Shown: positions 37,393 to 46,412, counted from the stretch's first letter. The stretch is 64,000 nucleotides of DNA from Ktedonobacteria bacterium (GCA_027459785.1 DAIDGU010000070.1:1-64000), one strand, 5' to 3'. Numbers and translations: made by a program. Notes: generated by a model from the sequence alone, not told the origin.

Positions 37393-39843
37393 ATGTTACG
37401 TTGGATTGGGAAAGCGCTGTATCATGCGCGCTGGTTCGTGTTGTTGGGCGCGGTGGTCGCGCTCGCCGGGGCCGGCTGGTATGGCAAAGACGCCATCGGT
37501 ATGTTGGATAGCAATATCGATCACTCGTCCCAGAGTGGTGCGGCCCAGGCGCAGACGCTGCTGGATACCAAGCTGAGCGCCTCGCGCGTGGATATCGTGG
37601 TGCTGTTCGAGAACAATCAGTTGGACGCGCATGATCCGCTGTTTCAAAGCGCGGTCGCCCAGGCGCTCGCCCCCATTCAGGCTGATCCGGATGTCGCGGC
37701 CATCGCCACCTATTATTCAACCAAATCGCCCAATTTCATCTCGAACGATGGGCATGCGACCTTCGCTGCCGTCCGCTTACAAGACCAAAACGATCCCCAT
37801 GATGTCTATGATCTGATGCTGCGCACGGTCCATGCGCCGCTGCTGCGTGTCAGCCTGGGCGGCGCGGTTCCGGCGAATCACCAATTTTCGGCGCAGATCA
37901 AGGCCGATCTGTCCCAGATGGAATATATCTCGTTCCCCATCGTGGCGCTGGCGCTGGTGCTGGTCTTCGACGGGCTGATCGCGGCGGCGCTGCCGCTGCT
38001 GATCGGCGGCGTCGCCATCGTGGGCGCGCTGGCCGCGCTGCGCGGCCTGACGAATTTCCTGGATATCAGCGTCTTCGCGGTGAATATCGCCAGTGTGCTT
38101 GGGCTGGGCCTGGCGATTGACTACGGCCTCTTCATGATCATGCGCTACCGCGAGGAGTTGCGCGCCAACGCCAACGATGTGCGCATGGCGCTGATGCGCA
38201 CGATGCAGACCGCCGGGCGTACCGTGCTGTTTTCCGGCCTGACGGTCAGCACGTGCCTGGTCGGGCTGACGTTCTTCCCGCTGCTCACCTTGCGCAGCAT
38301 CGGCTTCGGGGCCATCGCCGCCGTGCTGGTAGCGATGGTGGCCGCGCTGACGATCTTGCCGGCACTGTTGGCCGTGCTGGGCCGGCGCATCAACGCGCTT
38401 TCCGTGCGCGGGATGTTCAGGCGGCGGCAACGCCAGACAGGAATGGCTGTCCCACGGAATACTGAGCAACAAACAGCCGCCACAGATCTGATCTCCCCTC
38501 TCCATCCACAGATGGGGAGCAGGGTTCCCGTGAAGCGACGGGAGGGCCGGGGGTGGGGCGACAGTGAGGGCGCATGGTATCGTCTTTCGCAGTTCGTCAT
38601 GCGCTTCCCGGTGCCGGTGATCCTGGTGACGCTGGCGCTGCTGATCAGTCTGGGTCTCCCCTTCCTGGGTGTGAACTTCGCCGCGCCGAATGTGCAGGCG
38701 CTGCCGAAAACACAGTCCGCCCGCTACGTGGCGGATCGCTTGCTGAATGATTTCCCCCAGCGTAGCGGCTCGCAGCAAGATGTCGTCATCCAGACTCCCG
38801 GCGATGCCCTCAGCGCCGCCAACCTGGCCGAACTCGCCGGCTTCGTCCAGCAGATCCAGGCGTTGCCGAACGTGACAGGGGTGACGAGCGTCGTCTCGCT
38901 CGCGCCGAACCTCACCCTGGCCCAATACCAGTACCTCTATGCCCATCCGCAGCTCAATCCGCAACTGGTCGCCGCCGCGCACGCGCTGGCGAACGGCGAT
39001 GCCACCAACGTCACCGTTATGGTAGCTGGCGCGGATAATTCCGCCACAGCGCAGACGGCGGTGACAGATTTGCGGGCGCTCGCGCCGCCCGCCGGCTTCA
39101 CGGCATATGTCGGCGGCACGACGGCCAGCCAGATGGACCTGTTCGACGCATTGCGCAGTCACCTCCTGCCGGCGGCGCTGATGATCGTGCTTTCGACCTT
39201 CGTGCTGCTGTTCCTGATGACCGGCTCCATCGTGGTGCCGCTGAAGGCGATTGTGCTGAACTTCCTCTCGCTGTCGGCCACGCTGGGCGCGGTTGTCTTC
39301 GTCTTCCAGGAAGGCCACGGCCAGCAGATCTTGAACTTCACGCCGCTCGGCAACATCGATCCCTCGCAGTTGATGATCCTCTTTACCGTCGCCTTTGGTC
39401 TGTCGATGGACTATGAAGTCTTTTTGCTGAGCCGCATCAAGGAGCAGTATGATCTGACGGGCGACAACCGGCTGGCGGTGGCGACGGGCTTACAGCGTAC
39501 CGGGCGGCTCATCACCAGCGCCGCGCTGTTGCTGGCGATCGTGCTGTTCGCTACGATCGCGTCGCAGATCATCTTCGTCAAGGAACTGGGCCTGGGCCTG
39601 GCGCTGGCGGTGATCATGGACGCGACGGTGGTGCGCGCATTGCTGGTGCCGGCGACGATGCGCCTGTTGGGCCGCTGGAACTGGTGGCCGCGCGCCCGCG
39701 CCTTCGGCGAGCGCGATACGCCGCCCGCTGGTCCGCATGTGCCGTCCCCCACTACTCTGTCCGAGCGTGAGGCGATGCTGGACGCGCTACTGCGCGACCG
39801 CGATCCTAACGACAGCGCGGAAGCCGTGCCGCTTGGCCGCTAA
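37393..39843 (+). CDS. MmpL/RND-superfamily transporter
   Basis: An 816-residue inner-membrane exporter of the MmpL/hydrophobe-amphiphile type, probably for lipids or lipid-linked molecules using proton force. It has two homologous halves, each with a long extracytoplasmic loop and a block of five helices. The paired Asp-Tyr motifs are present as LAIDYGLFMIMRYREEL (about 239-255) and LSMDYEVFLLSRIKEQY (about 671-687). Residues about 345-393, the cytoplasmic linker between halves, are encoded by a family B and a family A repeat read in frame. The ATG at 37393 has only a weak ribosome site. Flanked by repeats on both sides and apparently monocistronic. Confidence 0.9.
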   Translation: MLRWIGKALYHARWFVLLGAVVALAGAGWYGKDAIGMLDSNIDHSSQSGAAQAQTLLDTKLSASRVDIVVLFENNQLDAHDPLFQSAVAQALAPIQADPDVAAIATYYSTKSPNFISNDGHATFAAVRLQDQNDPHDVYDLMLRTVHAPLLRVSLGGAVPANHQFSAQIKADLSQMEYISFPIVALALVLVFDGLIAAALPLLIGGVAIVGALAALRGLTNFLDISVFAVNIASVLGLGLAIDYGLFMIMRYREELRANANDVRMALMRTMQTAGRTVLFSGLTVSTCLVGLTFFPLLTLRSIGFGAIAAVLVAMVAALTILPALLAVLGRRINALSVRGMFRRRQRQTGMAVPRNTEQQTAATDLISPLHPQMGSRVPVKRREGRGWGDSEGAWYRLSQFVMRFPVPVILVTLALLISLGLPFLGVNFAAPNVQALPKTQSARYVADRLLNDFPQRSGSQQDVVIQTPGDALSAANLAELAGFVQQIQALPNVTGVTSVVSLAPNLTLAQYQYLYAHPQLNPQLVAAAHALANGDATNVTVMVAGADNSATAQTAVTDLRALAPPAGFTAYVGGTTASQMDLFDALRSHLLPAALMIVLSTFVLLFLMTGSIVVPLKAIVLNFLSLSATLGAVVFVFQEGHGQQILNFTPLGNIDPSQLMILFTVAFGLSMDYEVFLLSRIKEQYDLTGDNRLAVATGLQRTGRLITSAALLLAIVLFATIASQIIFVKELGLGLALAVIMDATVVRALLVPATMRLLGRWNWWPRARAFGERDTPPAGPHVPSPTTLSEREAMLDALLRDRDPNDSAEAVPLGR
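38427..38570 (+). repeat. Family B and family A palindromes inside the MmpL gene
   Basis: CAGACAGGAATGGCTGTCCC (38435-38454) is a family B copy; CTCCCCTCTCCATCCACAGA onward (38493-38561) is a family A copy with its AGCAGGGTTCCCGTGAAGCG tail. Both are in frame with the transporter. Confidence 0.8.
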
Positions 39844-40196
39844 GCAGATGTGCCAAGGCGACCACACGGGGTAAACCGCATGGCAGCGGGATCGTAAGGG
39901 AGCTGGGGCGACCACAAGGGTACGCCCCTACAGACACAATGGTGAACGGATCGTGGGGGACGCGCAAACGCGATAAATCACCCCTGTACAAGGATCGTGG
40001 GGCGGATATGCGGCTGCCAGCCCGGAGGGGTTTCTTTTCCGAGCCGGGACGATTGTTACTTTCAATCGATGCTCCCGGCCCCCGCACTGGGTATCACGAT
40101 CCCGGCGACCACGCGCCGGTGATACCCTCCCCCCATCGATCCCGCGCTGCTGCCTGCTGCTTCACATCCCAGCCACGTTCGCCGCCAAAACCACGC
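39844..40196. other. Intergenic region with repeats
   Basis: About 350 bases with no credible gene. It contains an inverted family C element (about 39904-39937) and a family E element (40019-40079), the mirror image of the arrangement upstream of the MmpL gene. Confidence 0.6.
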
Positions 40197-40631
40197 TCAC
40201 TTGCCGTAGGTGGCGCGGCTGAAACGTTCTTCCATGCGCCGCTGGGCATCGTGCTTCGTCCACGAACGATTGATCTGCTTGTGGACGCTCTGCAGGATGC
40301 CACCGACGATGCCCAGGATGATGCCGCCGAGCAGCGCCCACCAGAAATTGTCGATCTGCAAATTGTGGGGCAGCGCCCAGGCTACCAGCAATAACATCAG
40401 CGCGCTCAGCACCAACTGAAACAGGCCCAGGCTCAGCACCGTCAACGGGAACGAGATGAAATTCGCCACCGGGCGGATGAAGCTGTTCACGATGCCGATG
40501 GCCAATCCCAGCAATACAAATGTCTCCCAGGTATGCGGCGAGGTATGGATCCCCGGCAAGATCAACGCCACCAGGCCAATCGCCAGACTGTTGCTAACAA
40601 CACTGATCGCTAGGTTTGTGAGCCAACGCAT
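40197..40631 (-). CDS. Phage-holin-4-superfamily membrane protein
   Basis: A 144-residue protein with four transmembrane helices, about 6-26, 34-52, 60-80 and 95-117, and a charged cytoplasmic tail ending EERFSRATYGK. GIVNSFIRPVANFISFPLTV between helices 2 and 3 is the signature of the Phage_holin_4_2 family, which is widespread in bacterial chromosomes and usually not phage related. Function unknown. The ATG at 40631 is preferred (GAGGA six bases upstream) over one two codons earlier. Confidence 0.8.
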   Translation of the reverse strand: MRWLTNLAISVVSNSLAIGLVALILPGIHTSPHTWETFVLLGLAIGIVNSFIRPVANFISFPLTVLSLGLFQLVLSALMLLLVAWALPHNLQIDNFWWALLGGIILGIVGGILQSVHKQINRSWTKHDAQRRMEERFSRATYGK

Positions 40632-40810
40632 AACCATTCCTCAGCTTTCTCGGAACACCGGCCTACAACGCCATAGCACAGACGAACCATTCTTATGATA
40701 GCAAAAGCAGAGCAATTTGTCATGCAGCAATACGGCATAGCTGCTCAGAAAAAGCGGTCGTTTCACACATCAAAAAAGAGGCACACCGTGCGGTGCGCCC
40801 CACGATCACC

Positions 40811-40916
40811 TGGAGGACAGACATTCTTGTCTGTCAGGGAAGGCGGACAGGCATGTCCGCCCCACGCTCTCCCCTCTCCATCCGCAGATGGGGAGGGGCT
40901 GGGGGTGGGGCTACGA
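40811..40916. repeat. Family B doublet followed by family A copy
   Basis: GGACAGACATTCTTGTCTGTC and GGCGGACAGGCATGTCCGCC lie back to back, followed by CTCCCCTCTCCATCCGCAGA with its complementary arm. The family A arm runs to the stop of the PIN-TRAM gene. Confidence 0.75.
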
Positions 40917-42068
40917 CGAGCGGCGCATCACGTTCGTGCCGGAAGCTGCTTTCGGGTGGGCGAAGATCATGCGCCCGGCGGCGGTTTGCAGCACGCGCGT
41001 CACGGTCACTTCCAGCTCGCTGTTCATGAACGTCTTGCCGTTCTCGACGACGATCATCGTGCCGTCATCCAGGTAGCCGACGCCCTGACCGTACTCTTTG
41101 CCTTCCTGAATGATCTTGACAAACATGTCTTCACCGGGCAGCAGGGCGGGCTTGACGGCGTTCGCCAGTTCGTTGATGTTGAGTACCTTGACGCCCTGTA
41201 ACTCCGCGACTTTGTTCAGATTGAAGTCGTTGGTGATGATCGGCGCGTGAATCTGGCGGGCCATCTTCACCAGCTTGGCATCCACCTCGTGAACGGTCTC
41301 GAAATCAGTATCCGACACCTCCACCGGCACGTTGGCTTCTTTTTGCAAGCGGTTCAGGATGTCGAGGCCACGGCGACCGCGATTACGGCGTAGGGTATCG
41401 GCGGAATCAGCGATGTGCTGCAACTCTTCGAGGACGAAGCGCGGCACCACCAGAGTTCCCATAATGAAGCCGGTATTGCTGATCTCCGCGATGCGCCCGT
41501 CGATGATGGCGCTGGTATCCAGTAATACTTTTTCTTGCTGCTTCTCAACTGCCGCCAGGGCCGCTTTGCGCCCACGCTTGGTGGGGCGCGTCTCCTCCGC
41601 GACATCGGCTTCGTCGTGGTCACTGACCTCACGGTCGCGGCGGCGGCGGAAGAGGCTGCCGACGGCATGCTGAATTTCCTCGCGCTTGAGCACGCTCACC
41701 GCCACGCCCAGGTAGCCGAAAAGCAGCGCCGACAGGACCGGCAACCACTGGTTCAGATCGCCGAAGCGGATCGCCGAGAGCGGGATCGTCAACAGGAGCG
41801 CGATGAGCAGACCGACGATCAAGCCGCCTGCTGCCGCCACCAGATCCCAGAAGCGCGCCCGCTGGATCTGCTTGACGATCCAGCCGACAAGGGCAAGGAT
41901 AACGTAAGGGGCGACCAGCACCACCAGACCGATGCCCACGGCCCAGGGCCATACCGTTCTATTCCCATCCACCACCGGAAAGGTGCCTTTTGGGGCGAAT
42001 TGCAATGTCAACGCACCAGCGGCAACCGCGACGCCGACGCCTAATACCTGAAGAACTCTTTTAGCCAT
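40911..42068 (-). CDS. PIN-TRAM membrane-anchored nuclease-like protein (YacL type)
   Basis: 385 residues. The N-terminus has four hydrophobic helices (about 5-22, 36-58, 70-95, 103-122). A charged linker leads to a PIN domain with VLLDTSAIIDGRI (about 183-195), the second acidic site near VLEELQHIADS and the third as IITNDFNLNKVAEL (about 277-290). A TRAM RNA-binding domain (about 325-370) includes YLDDGTMIVVENG. Related YacL proteins are widespread in Gram-positive-type bacteria; RNase activity is expected from the intact acidic residues. GGAGG lies eight bases before the ATG at 42068. A structured leader precedes it. Confidence 0.88.
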   Translation of the reverse strand: MAKRVLQVLGVGVAVAAGALTLQFAPKGTFPVVDGNRTVWPWAVGIGLVVLVAPYVILALVGWIVKQIQRARFWDLVAAAGGLIVGLLIALLLTIPLSAIRFGDLNQWLPVLSALLFGYLGVAVSVLKREEIQHAVGSLFRRRRDREVSDHDEADVAEETRPTKRGRKAALAAVEKQQEKVLLDTSAIIDGRIAEISNTGFIMGTLVVPRFVLEELQHIADSADTLRRNRGRRGLDILNRLQKEANVPVEVSDTDFETVHEVDAKLVKMARQIHAPIITNDFNLNKVAELQGVKVLNINELANAVKPALLPGEDMFVKIIQEGKEYGQGVGYLDDGTMIVVENGKTFMNSELEVTVTRVLQTAAGRMIFAHPKAASGTNVMRRSS

Positions 42069-42666
42069 AATGAATGCCTCCAAAATCCACGTAGCTGCGT
42101 TCACATCCTCAGAACGGGCAGGCTACGATTACATTCGCACGAAGGTGGTGCTTGTGACGGCACTGGCGCATCAACTGCGCCATCTCGCGCGAGGGATGAT
42201 GCACGCGATTATGAAATCGCGTGGTGTTGATGGTCGATCCTTCTAGATCAACGTGGCACGCCGGAAAAAAGCTTCGCTTTGCGTCCTCGTGCAGCCGGGC
42301 TGTGACCTACAACCACTGACGCCACGGCAACGGCCTTGCGATGAAGTGAAGATAACCGTTAAGACACGGGAGTCACACAATATGTGACACAGTGCCTATC
42401 TTCCTTAGTTTACCAGACGAAGTACCCTTTGGTCAATGGCTGTTACCCAAACTTCCCAGGAAGCCAGGGGATAATTCCGCCAATTCCGCGCGAACAACCC
42501 CAGCACCAGGGCGACCCGCCCCAGCACCAGGGCGACCAACCCACCAACCAGGGCGACCCGCCCCAGCACCAGGGCGACCAACCCACCAACCAGGGCGACC
42601 CGCCCCAGCACCAGGGCGACCACAAGGGTACGCCCCTACAGACCAGAATAAAGATAAGATCTTGTC
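42069..42666. other. Intergenic region with hairpins and tandem repeats
   Basis: About 600 bases between two minus-strand genes. The right half (42490-42648) is a tandem repeat array. The left half contains the stems TGGCGCA-TCAAC-TGCGCCA (42164-42182), CACGCGATT-ATGA-AATCGCGTG (42202-42223) and the inverted repeat GTCACA-CAATA-TGTGAC (42372-42388). No credible gene is visible. Confidence 0.6.
42490..42648. repeat. Tandem array of CAGGGCGACC units attached to family C
   Basis: CAGGGCGACC recurs every 21 bases, with alternating 11-base fillers CGCCCCAGCAC and AACCCACCAAC giving a 42-base higher-order unit. The array ends in the inverted family C head (ACAAGGGTACGCCCCTACAG, about 42622-42641). 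Confidence 0.85.
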
Positions 42667-45522
42667 TCAATCGCCTCCTTCCATAGCGGCGCTGAGGGCT
42701 TCGGCCAGGCTGCCGACGGTGATGACGTGGAGGTCAGTGACGCCGCGTACCTGGGCCGCATTCGCCTGAGGGACGATGCAGCGTTGGAAGCCGAGCCGCG
42801 CCGCCTCGCGCAGCCGGGTTTCCACGCGCGTGACCGAGCGCAGTTCGCCGCCCAGGCCCACTTCGCCGATAAGCGCAAGATCGCCGCCGATCTGGCGCTC
42901 TTTGAAGCTGGAGGCGATGGCCGCGGCGATACCCAGGTCCACAGCAGGCTCGCTGAGTTCGATGCCGCCGACCACATTTACGTATACATCGTGCTGGCCC
43001 AGGCGGAGGCCGGTGCGTTTCGCCAGCACGGCCAGTAACATCAGCAGGCGGGTGTGGTCCACGCCGGTGACGGTGCGCGTGGGTGTGCCATAGCTCGTCG
43101 CCGAAGCCAGCGCCTGCACTTCCACCAGCAGCGGGCGCGTGCCTTCCAGGCTGATGGTGACGGCGGAGCCGGTGGCGCGATGGGCGCGGTCGGCCAGGAA
43201 GATGCCGCTGGGGTCAGCGACTTCCACCATGCCCTCGCCGCGCATCTCGAAGATGCCGACCTCCGTCGCGCCGAAGCGATTTTTGACCGAGCGCAATAAA
43301 CGATAGCTATGGAAGCGTTCGCCTTCCAGATACAACACCGCGTCCACGATATGCTCCAAGGCGCGCGGGCCGGCGACCGTGCCATCTTTAGTAACATGCC
43401 CGATCAATAAGACGGCGATGTGGGACGCTTTCGCCATCCGCATGAGCTGCACCGTACATTCGCGCACCTGACTGATCGATCCCGGCACCGAGGTGACGTT
43501 GCCGGTGGCGATGGTCTGGATCGAGTCCACGATCACCAGGCGCGGCTGCATGGCGCGGGCCGTCTCGATAATCGTCTCAGCATCCGTTTCCGCCAGCAAC
43601 GCCACGCGATCCCCCGCGATGCCCAGCCGCTCCGCGCGCATCTTGATCTGCTGCGGCGACTCCTCGGCGGACACATACAGCACCGGCTGATCGGAGGTGC
43701 CAACGCGATCTGCCGCACCAAGCAGCAAGGTCGAATTATGGACGATGAGATCATTGGCAACGAAATTTGCTGTTCCTGGCACAGTCAAATCATAGACTGT
43801 TTCTTCACCAGCGGGGACAATGCTTTCGATCTCATCCCAATAGATATCGCCGTCCGCTAATCTTTGTAGCAGGGGCGACGGATACGCCTGTGCAATAGCA
43901 GCAACGGTTGAACGACAGAGTGGGCGCTCAATCCGTCCCGGATGAATTGTCATCCCTGCTTTGCGCGACATCGCTTTGAATGAAACGCCCTCAGTTACCG
44001 CCTCTATATGTTCCCAAAACACGGTTCCTGTGGGAATGGTATCAAAATGTGTCGATGGCAACGATGGCACAGGCATTTGTACGATGATCGCTTTTGCCTC
44101 TTCGCGCCCCCAAATACCGATCTCCTGCAAAAAGCGCTGCACTTCGCCTACACCTAGCATTTGCAACTCATAGGCAGTATAAGGTTCGCTCTTGACGGTC
44201 ATCGGTTTTGTGCGCAATTTAACGACGAAACCAAAGCGGAGCAGCAAATGCTGGACATCTTGAGCAAGCCGTTTGCTGATAGTGCTGTATGATAGCGCGG
44301 GTACCCCGTTTTTCGTCACGTAGACAGAGCCATCGCAACTGAACAGTATTTTCAGGAACGATGCGAGATGCTCACGCGGCAGACGGAAAATGCATGCCGG
44401 AACTTTCTTGTTTTTTGCAGTTGAAAAACGCACCCCAGCATCTGCTAAAAAACGTGCAATCGGGGTTGTTATCTCGGCAAGATGGCGTGCATCAGGAGCA
44501 AGCCGAGATACTGGAACGTTTGCCGCATCCGCAAGCCTGTGTAATTCGACTTCACTTGGGACGGAGCGCCCTTGTCTCCACCAATTCAACCTATCATAGG
44601 TTACTCCTGCTGTGCTTGCCCATTCGACCCACGTCAATCCTTTCTCGGCTTGCACGCTCTTGAGCGCTTCCATGATGAGCATGCGCGCCTCAGCACGCTC
44701 ACCAAGCGGAATAACAAATTTAAACATCTTGGATTTGTTTCCAGGTCGTTCGTATACCCGCAATGTCATGTTGAAGTGACGCGCGAGATCTGCAAGATCC
44801 TCTATTATCTCTGGAATGGTTGCTGTCACTGTAACATCGCTTTGGGCTGAACCATCTGAAAGCACATATGCTATGAGACGTACTTCCGGATCTGGCATTA
44901 CTTTTGACCCAAAATAGGGAAGGACACGAGGCGCAGCTATGCGCGTCCGAGAGGTCAGGGAGCCAACGGATTGCCAGCCCTCTGATGTAAACACGGGATG
45001 GCTGGCAGTGCAGCGCAGCGTGCGTCCCAATCGCGTTTTTACCTCGACAATTGGCTGCACCCCATGATCATGAAAGACTGTGACAGGCTGCACTGATAAG
45101 CGATGTGTTGCTTCATCCATTCCCAGTACAGAAGTTCCCATCGCTTGATATTCTGTGATCGGTTGATAATCGCCAGTCACAGGATCGAGAACTCTGGTAT
45201 CTCCTGTAACGCATTTGCCGATCCCTGGCTCGCCGCCTAAGAGGCTGATCGATCCCGGCACGATGCCGCCGCCCAGCACGCGGTCGATCTCGCCGTAGCC
45301 GGTGGGGATGCGCGGGTGGTCGCCCGTGCGCACATCCTTGAGCAACTGCGGCCTGCCTGCCACGCCACCAGCGCGCGCGCCATCAGCCTTGCCACCCGTC
45401 GCGCCGGTGCTGATGACGGTCTCGACATAGCTATTCCAGGCACCGCATTCGGGGCAGCGGCCTACGAATTTCGGCGCCTGCGCGTCGCATTGCTGGCAGA
45501 CGAAGATGGTGCGTGTTTTCAT
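42667..45522 (-). CDS. radA: DNA repair protein RadA, interrupted by an intein
   Basis: RadA (Sms) is a RecA-like branch-migration helicase in recombination. The 951-residue precursor minus a 493-residue intein leaves 458 residues, exactly RadA size. The host part shows the zinc finger CQQC-CPEC (9-26), the P-loop GGEPGIGK-S split by the intein after residue 103, the RadA-specific KNRFG motif (in LRSVKNRFGATEVG) and the C-terminal Lon-protease-like domain. AAGGA lies eight bases before the ATG, and a consensus promoter is found 120 bases upstream. Splicing is needed before ATP can bind, so activity depends on the intein. Confidence 0.95.
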   Translation of the reverse strand: MKTRTIFVCQQCDAQAPKFVGRCPECGAWNSYVETVISTGATGGKADGARAGGVAGRPQLLKDVRTGDHPRIPTGYGEIDRVLGGGIVPGSISLLGGEPGIGKCVTGDTRVLDPVTGDYQPITEYQAMGTSVLGMDEATHRLSVQPVTVFHDHGVQPIVEVKTRLGRTLRCTASHPVFTSEGWQSVGSLTSRTRIAAPRVLPYFGSKVMPDPEVRLIAYVLSDGSAQSDVTVTATIPEIIEDLADLARHFNMTLRVYERPGNKSKMFKFVIPLGERAEARMLIMEALKSVQAEKGLTWVEWASTAGVTYDRLNWWRQGRSVPSEVELHRLADAANVPVSRLAPDARHLAEITTPIARFLADAGVRFSTAKNKKVPACIFRLPREHLASFLKILFSCDGSVYVTKNGVPALSYSTISKRLAQDVQHLLLRFGFVVKLRTKPMTVKSEPYTAYELQMLGVGEVQRFLQEIGIWGREEAKAIIVQMPVPSLPSTHFDTIPTGTVFWEHIEAVTEGVSFKAMSRKAGMTIHPGRIERPLCRSTVAAIAQAYPSPLLQRLADGDIYWDEIESIVPAGEETVYDLTVPGTANFVANDLIVHNSTLLLGAADRVGTSDQPVLYVSAEESPQQIKMRAERLGIAGDRVALLAETDAETIIETARAMQPRLVIVDSIQTIATGNVTSVPGSISQVRECTVQLMRMAKASHIAVLLIGHVTKDGTVAGPRALEHIVDAVLYLEGERFHSYRLLRSVKNRFGATEVGIFEMRGEGMVEVADPSGIFLADRAHRATGSAVTISLEGTRPLLVEVQALASATSYGTPTRTVTGVDHTRLLMLLAVLAKRTGLRLGQHDVYVNVVGGIELSEPAVDLGIAAAIASSFKERQIGGDLALIGEVGLGGELRSVTRVETRLREAARLGFQRCIVPQANAAQVRGVTDLHVITVGSLAEALSAAMEGGD
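43735..45213 (-). mobile_element. RadA intein with LAGLIDADG endonuclease and HTH-like insert
   Basis: 493 residues, precursor positions 104-596. It begins CVTGDTRVLD (block A, nucleophile Cys) and has TASHPVFT (block B); block F/G is ETVYDLTVPGTANFVANDL ending VHN, followed by extein Ser. Endonuclease motifs LIAYVLSDGS (about intein 113-122) and FLKILFSCDGS (about 286-296) are the two LAGLIDADG helices. Between them, intein residues about 193-240 resemble an XRE-type helix-turn-helix. Splice residues are all canonical. The DNA appears more AT-rich than the flanking radA sequence, in keeping with acquisition. Confidence 0.92.
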
Positions 45523-45882
45523 CCGGTTTATCCTTGCTGTATCCTCTGCTCTCTAGTATCGCGCATCGCCTGGGGGTTACGCCCGCGCCATCAGCCCATT
45601 AAAAGGAGAGCTTGCAAGAAGTTTACATCTACTGTACATACATTCTATCACATAATGATTGTATCGGCAACATTACAGGCCGCAGATCAAGCGCGGATCT
45701 GCCAATACACGTCAGCGGACGGCGTAGCATCGCCCTTCGGCACGGCTATCACCGCCCGCTTTTGCTCGAACATGCGCCAGCGTGGCACCACCTGCCCCCA
45801 TCGCCTGCGGCATACCCGATCACTGCGTTCATTTTCCTGAAAGATGATCGGACGGAGCGTAGGGCCAAGGGCGCAGGACTAC
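45523..45882. other. Intergenic region upstream of radA
   Basis: Apart from the radA promoter at 45642-45670 and the AT-rich stretch around it, the 360 bases show no gene, tRNA or repeat that can be supported. Confidence 0.5.
45642..45670 (-). promoter_or_regulatory. Promoter of radA
   Basis: On the minus strand TTGCCG (45665-45670) and TAGAAT (45642-45647) are 17 bases apart, in a locally AT-rich stretch about 120 bases before the radA start. Confidence 0.55.
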
Positions 45883-46290
45883 CTACGGGAGGCGTTCCAG
45901 GATCACGACGGGAATCTGCCGCGTGGTTTTTTGCTGATACTCCGCGAAGCCGGGCATCTGCGCGGCGTGCTGGGCGAACAAGCGCTCACGTTCCTCGCCC
46001 TGGGCGACGGTCGCCCGTGCCTGAAAGCGTTCGGTGTTCATCTCCACCGTCACGGTGGGGTGCGCCAGCAGATTGTAGTACCAGTCGGGATTCGTCGGCG
46101 CGCCGCCTTTAGAGGCGAGAATGATCAGGCGGTCGCCATCAACGGAATAGACCACCGGTGACGTGCGGGGTTGGTTGCTTTTCGCCCCAATAGTGGTCAG
46201 CAACAGCAATGGACCGGAACCATCGACCTTGCCGCCGTTAGCCCGAAACTTTTCAATGACCGTCTGGTTATAGTTGCTGGGATCGCTCAT
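45883..46290 (-). CDS. Deazaflavin (F420)-dependent nitroreductase-family protein
   Basis: A 135-residue split-barrel flavin/deazaflavin-binding protein of the DDN family. LLLLTTIGAKSNQPRTSPVVY (about 27-47), LIILASKGGAPTNPDWYYNL (about 56-75) and HPTVTVEMNTERF are family signatures. Members use F420H2 to reduce nitro compounds or quinones; this implies, but does not prove, that the organism makes F420. AAGGAG lies six bases before the ATG at 46290. It is a single gene between radA and nrdJ. Confidence 0.85.
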   Translation of the reverse strand: MSDPSNYNQTVIEKFRANGGKVDGSGPLLLLTTIGAKSNQPRTSPVVYSVDGDRLIILASKGGAPTNPDWYYNLLAHPTVTVEMNTERFQARATVAQGEERERLFAQHAAQMPGFAEYQQKTTRQIPVVILERLP

Positions 46291-46412
46291 GGTTGCTCCT
46301 TGTAGTGCGGGCGGCAACAATTACGCCGCCGCGCAGTGGTTGACGCTTCTTCAAAAAGTGTACCACGCCAACGCGCTCGCGTGCCGCTTTGCCAGAGAAA
46401 CCAGCTTCTTGC

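Noticed and set aside
37777-39318. A 513-codon open frame on the minus strand
   Set aside because: Antisense to the MmpL transporter; highly charged, repetitive Gln/Arg/His composition and no motif.
40197-40631. Prophage holin next to the terminase
   Set aside because: The Phage_holin_4_2 family is mostly chromosomal and the terminase is 6 kb away with unrelated genes between.
42490-42648. CRISPR array
   Set aside because: The periodic units have no unique spacers: fillers alternate between two fixed sequences, and there are no cas genes.
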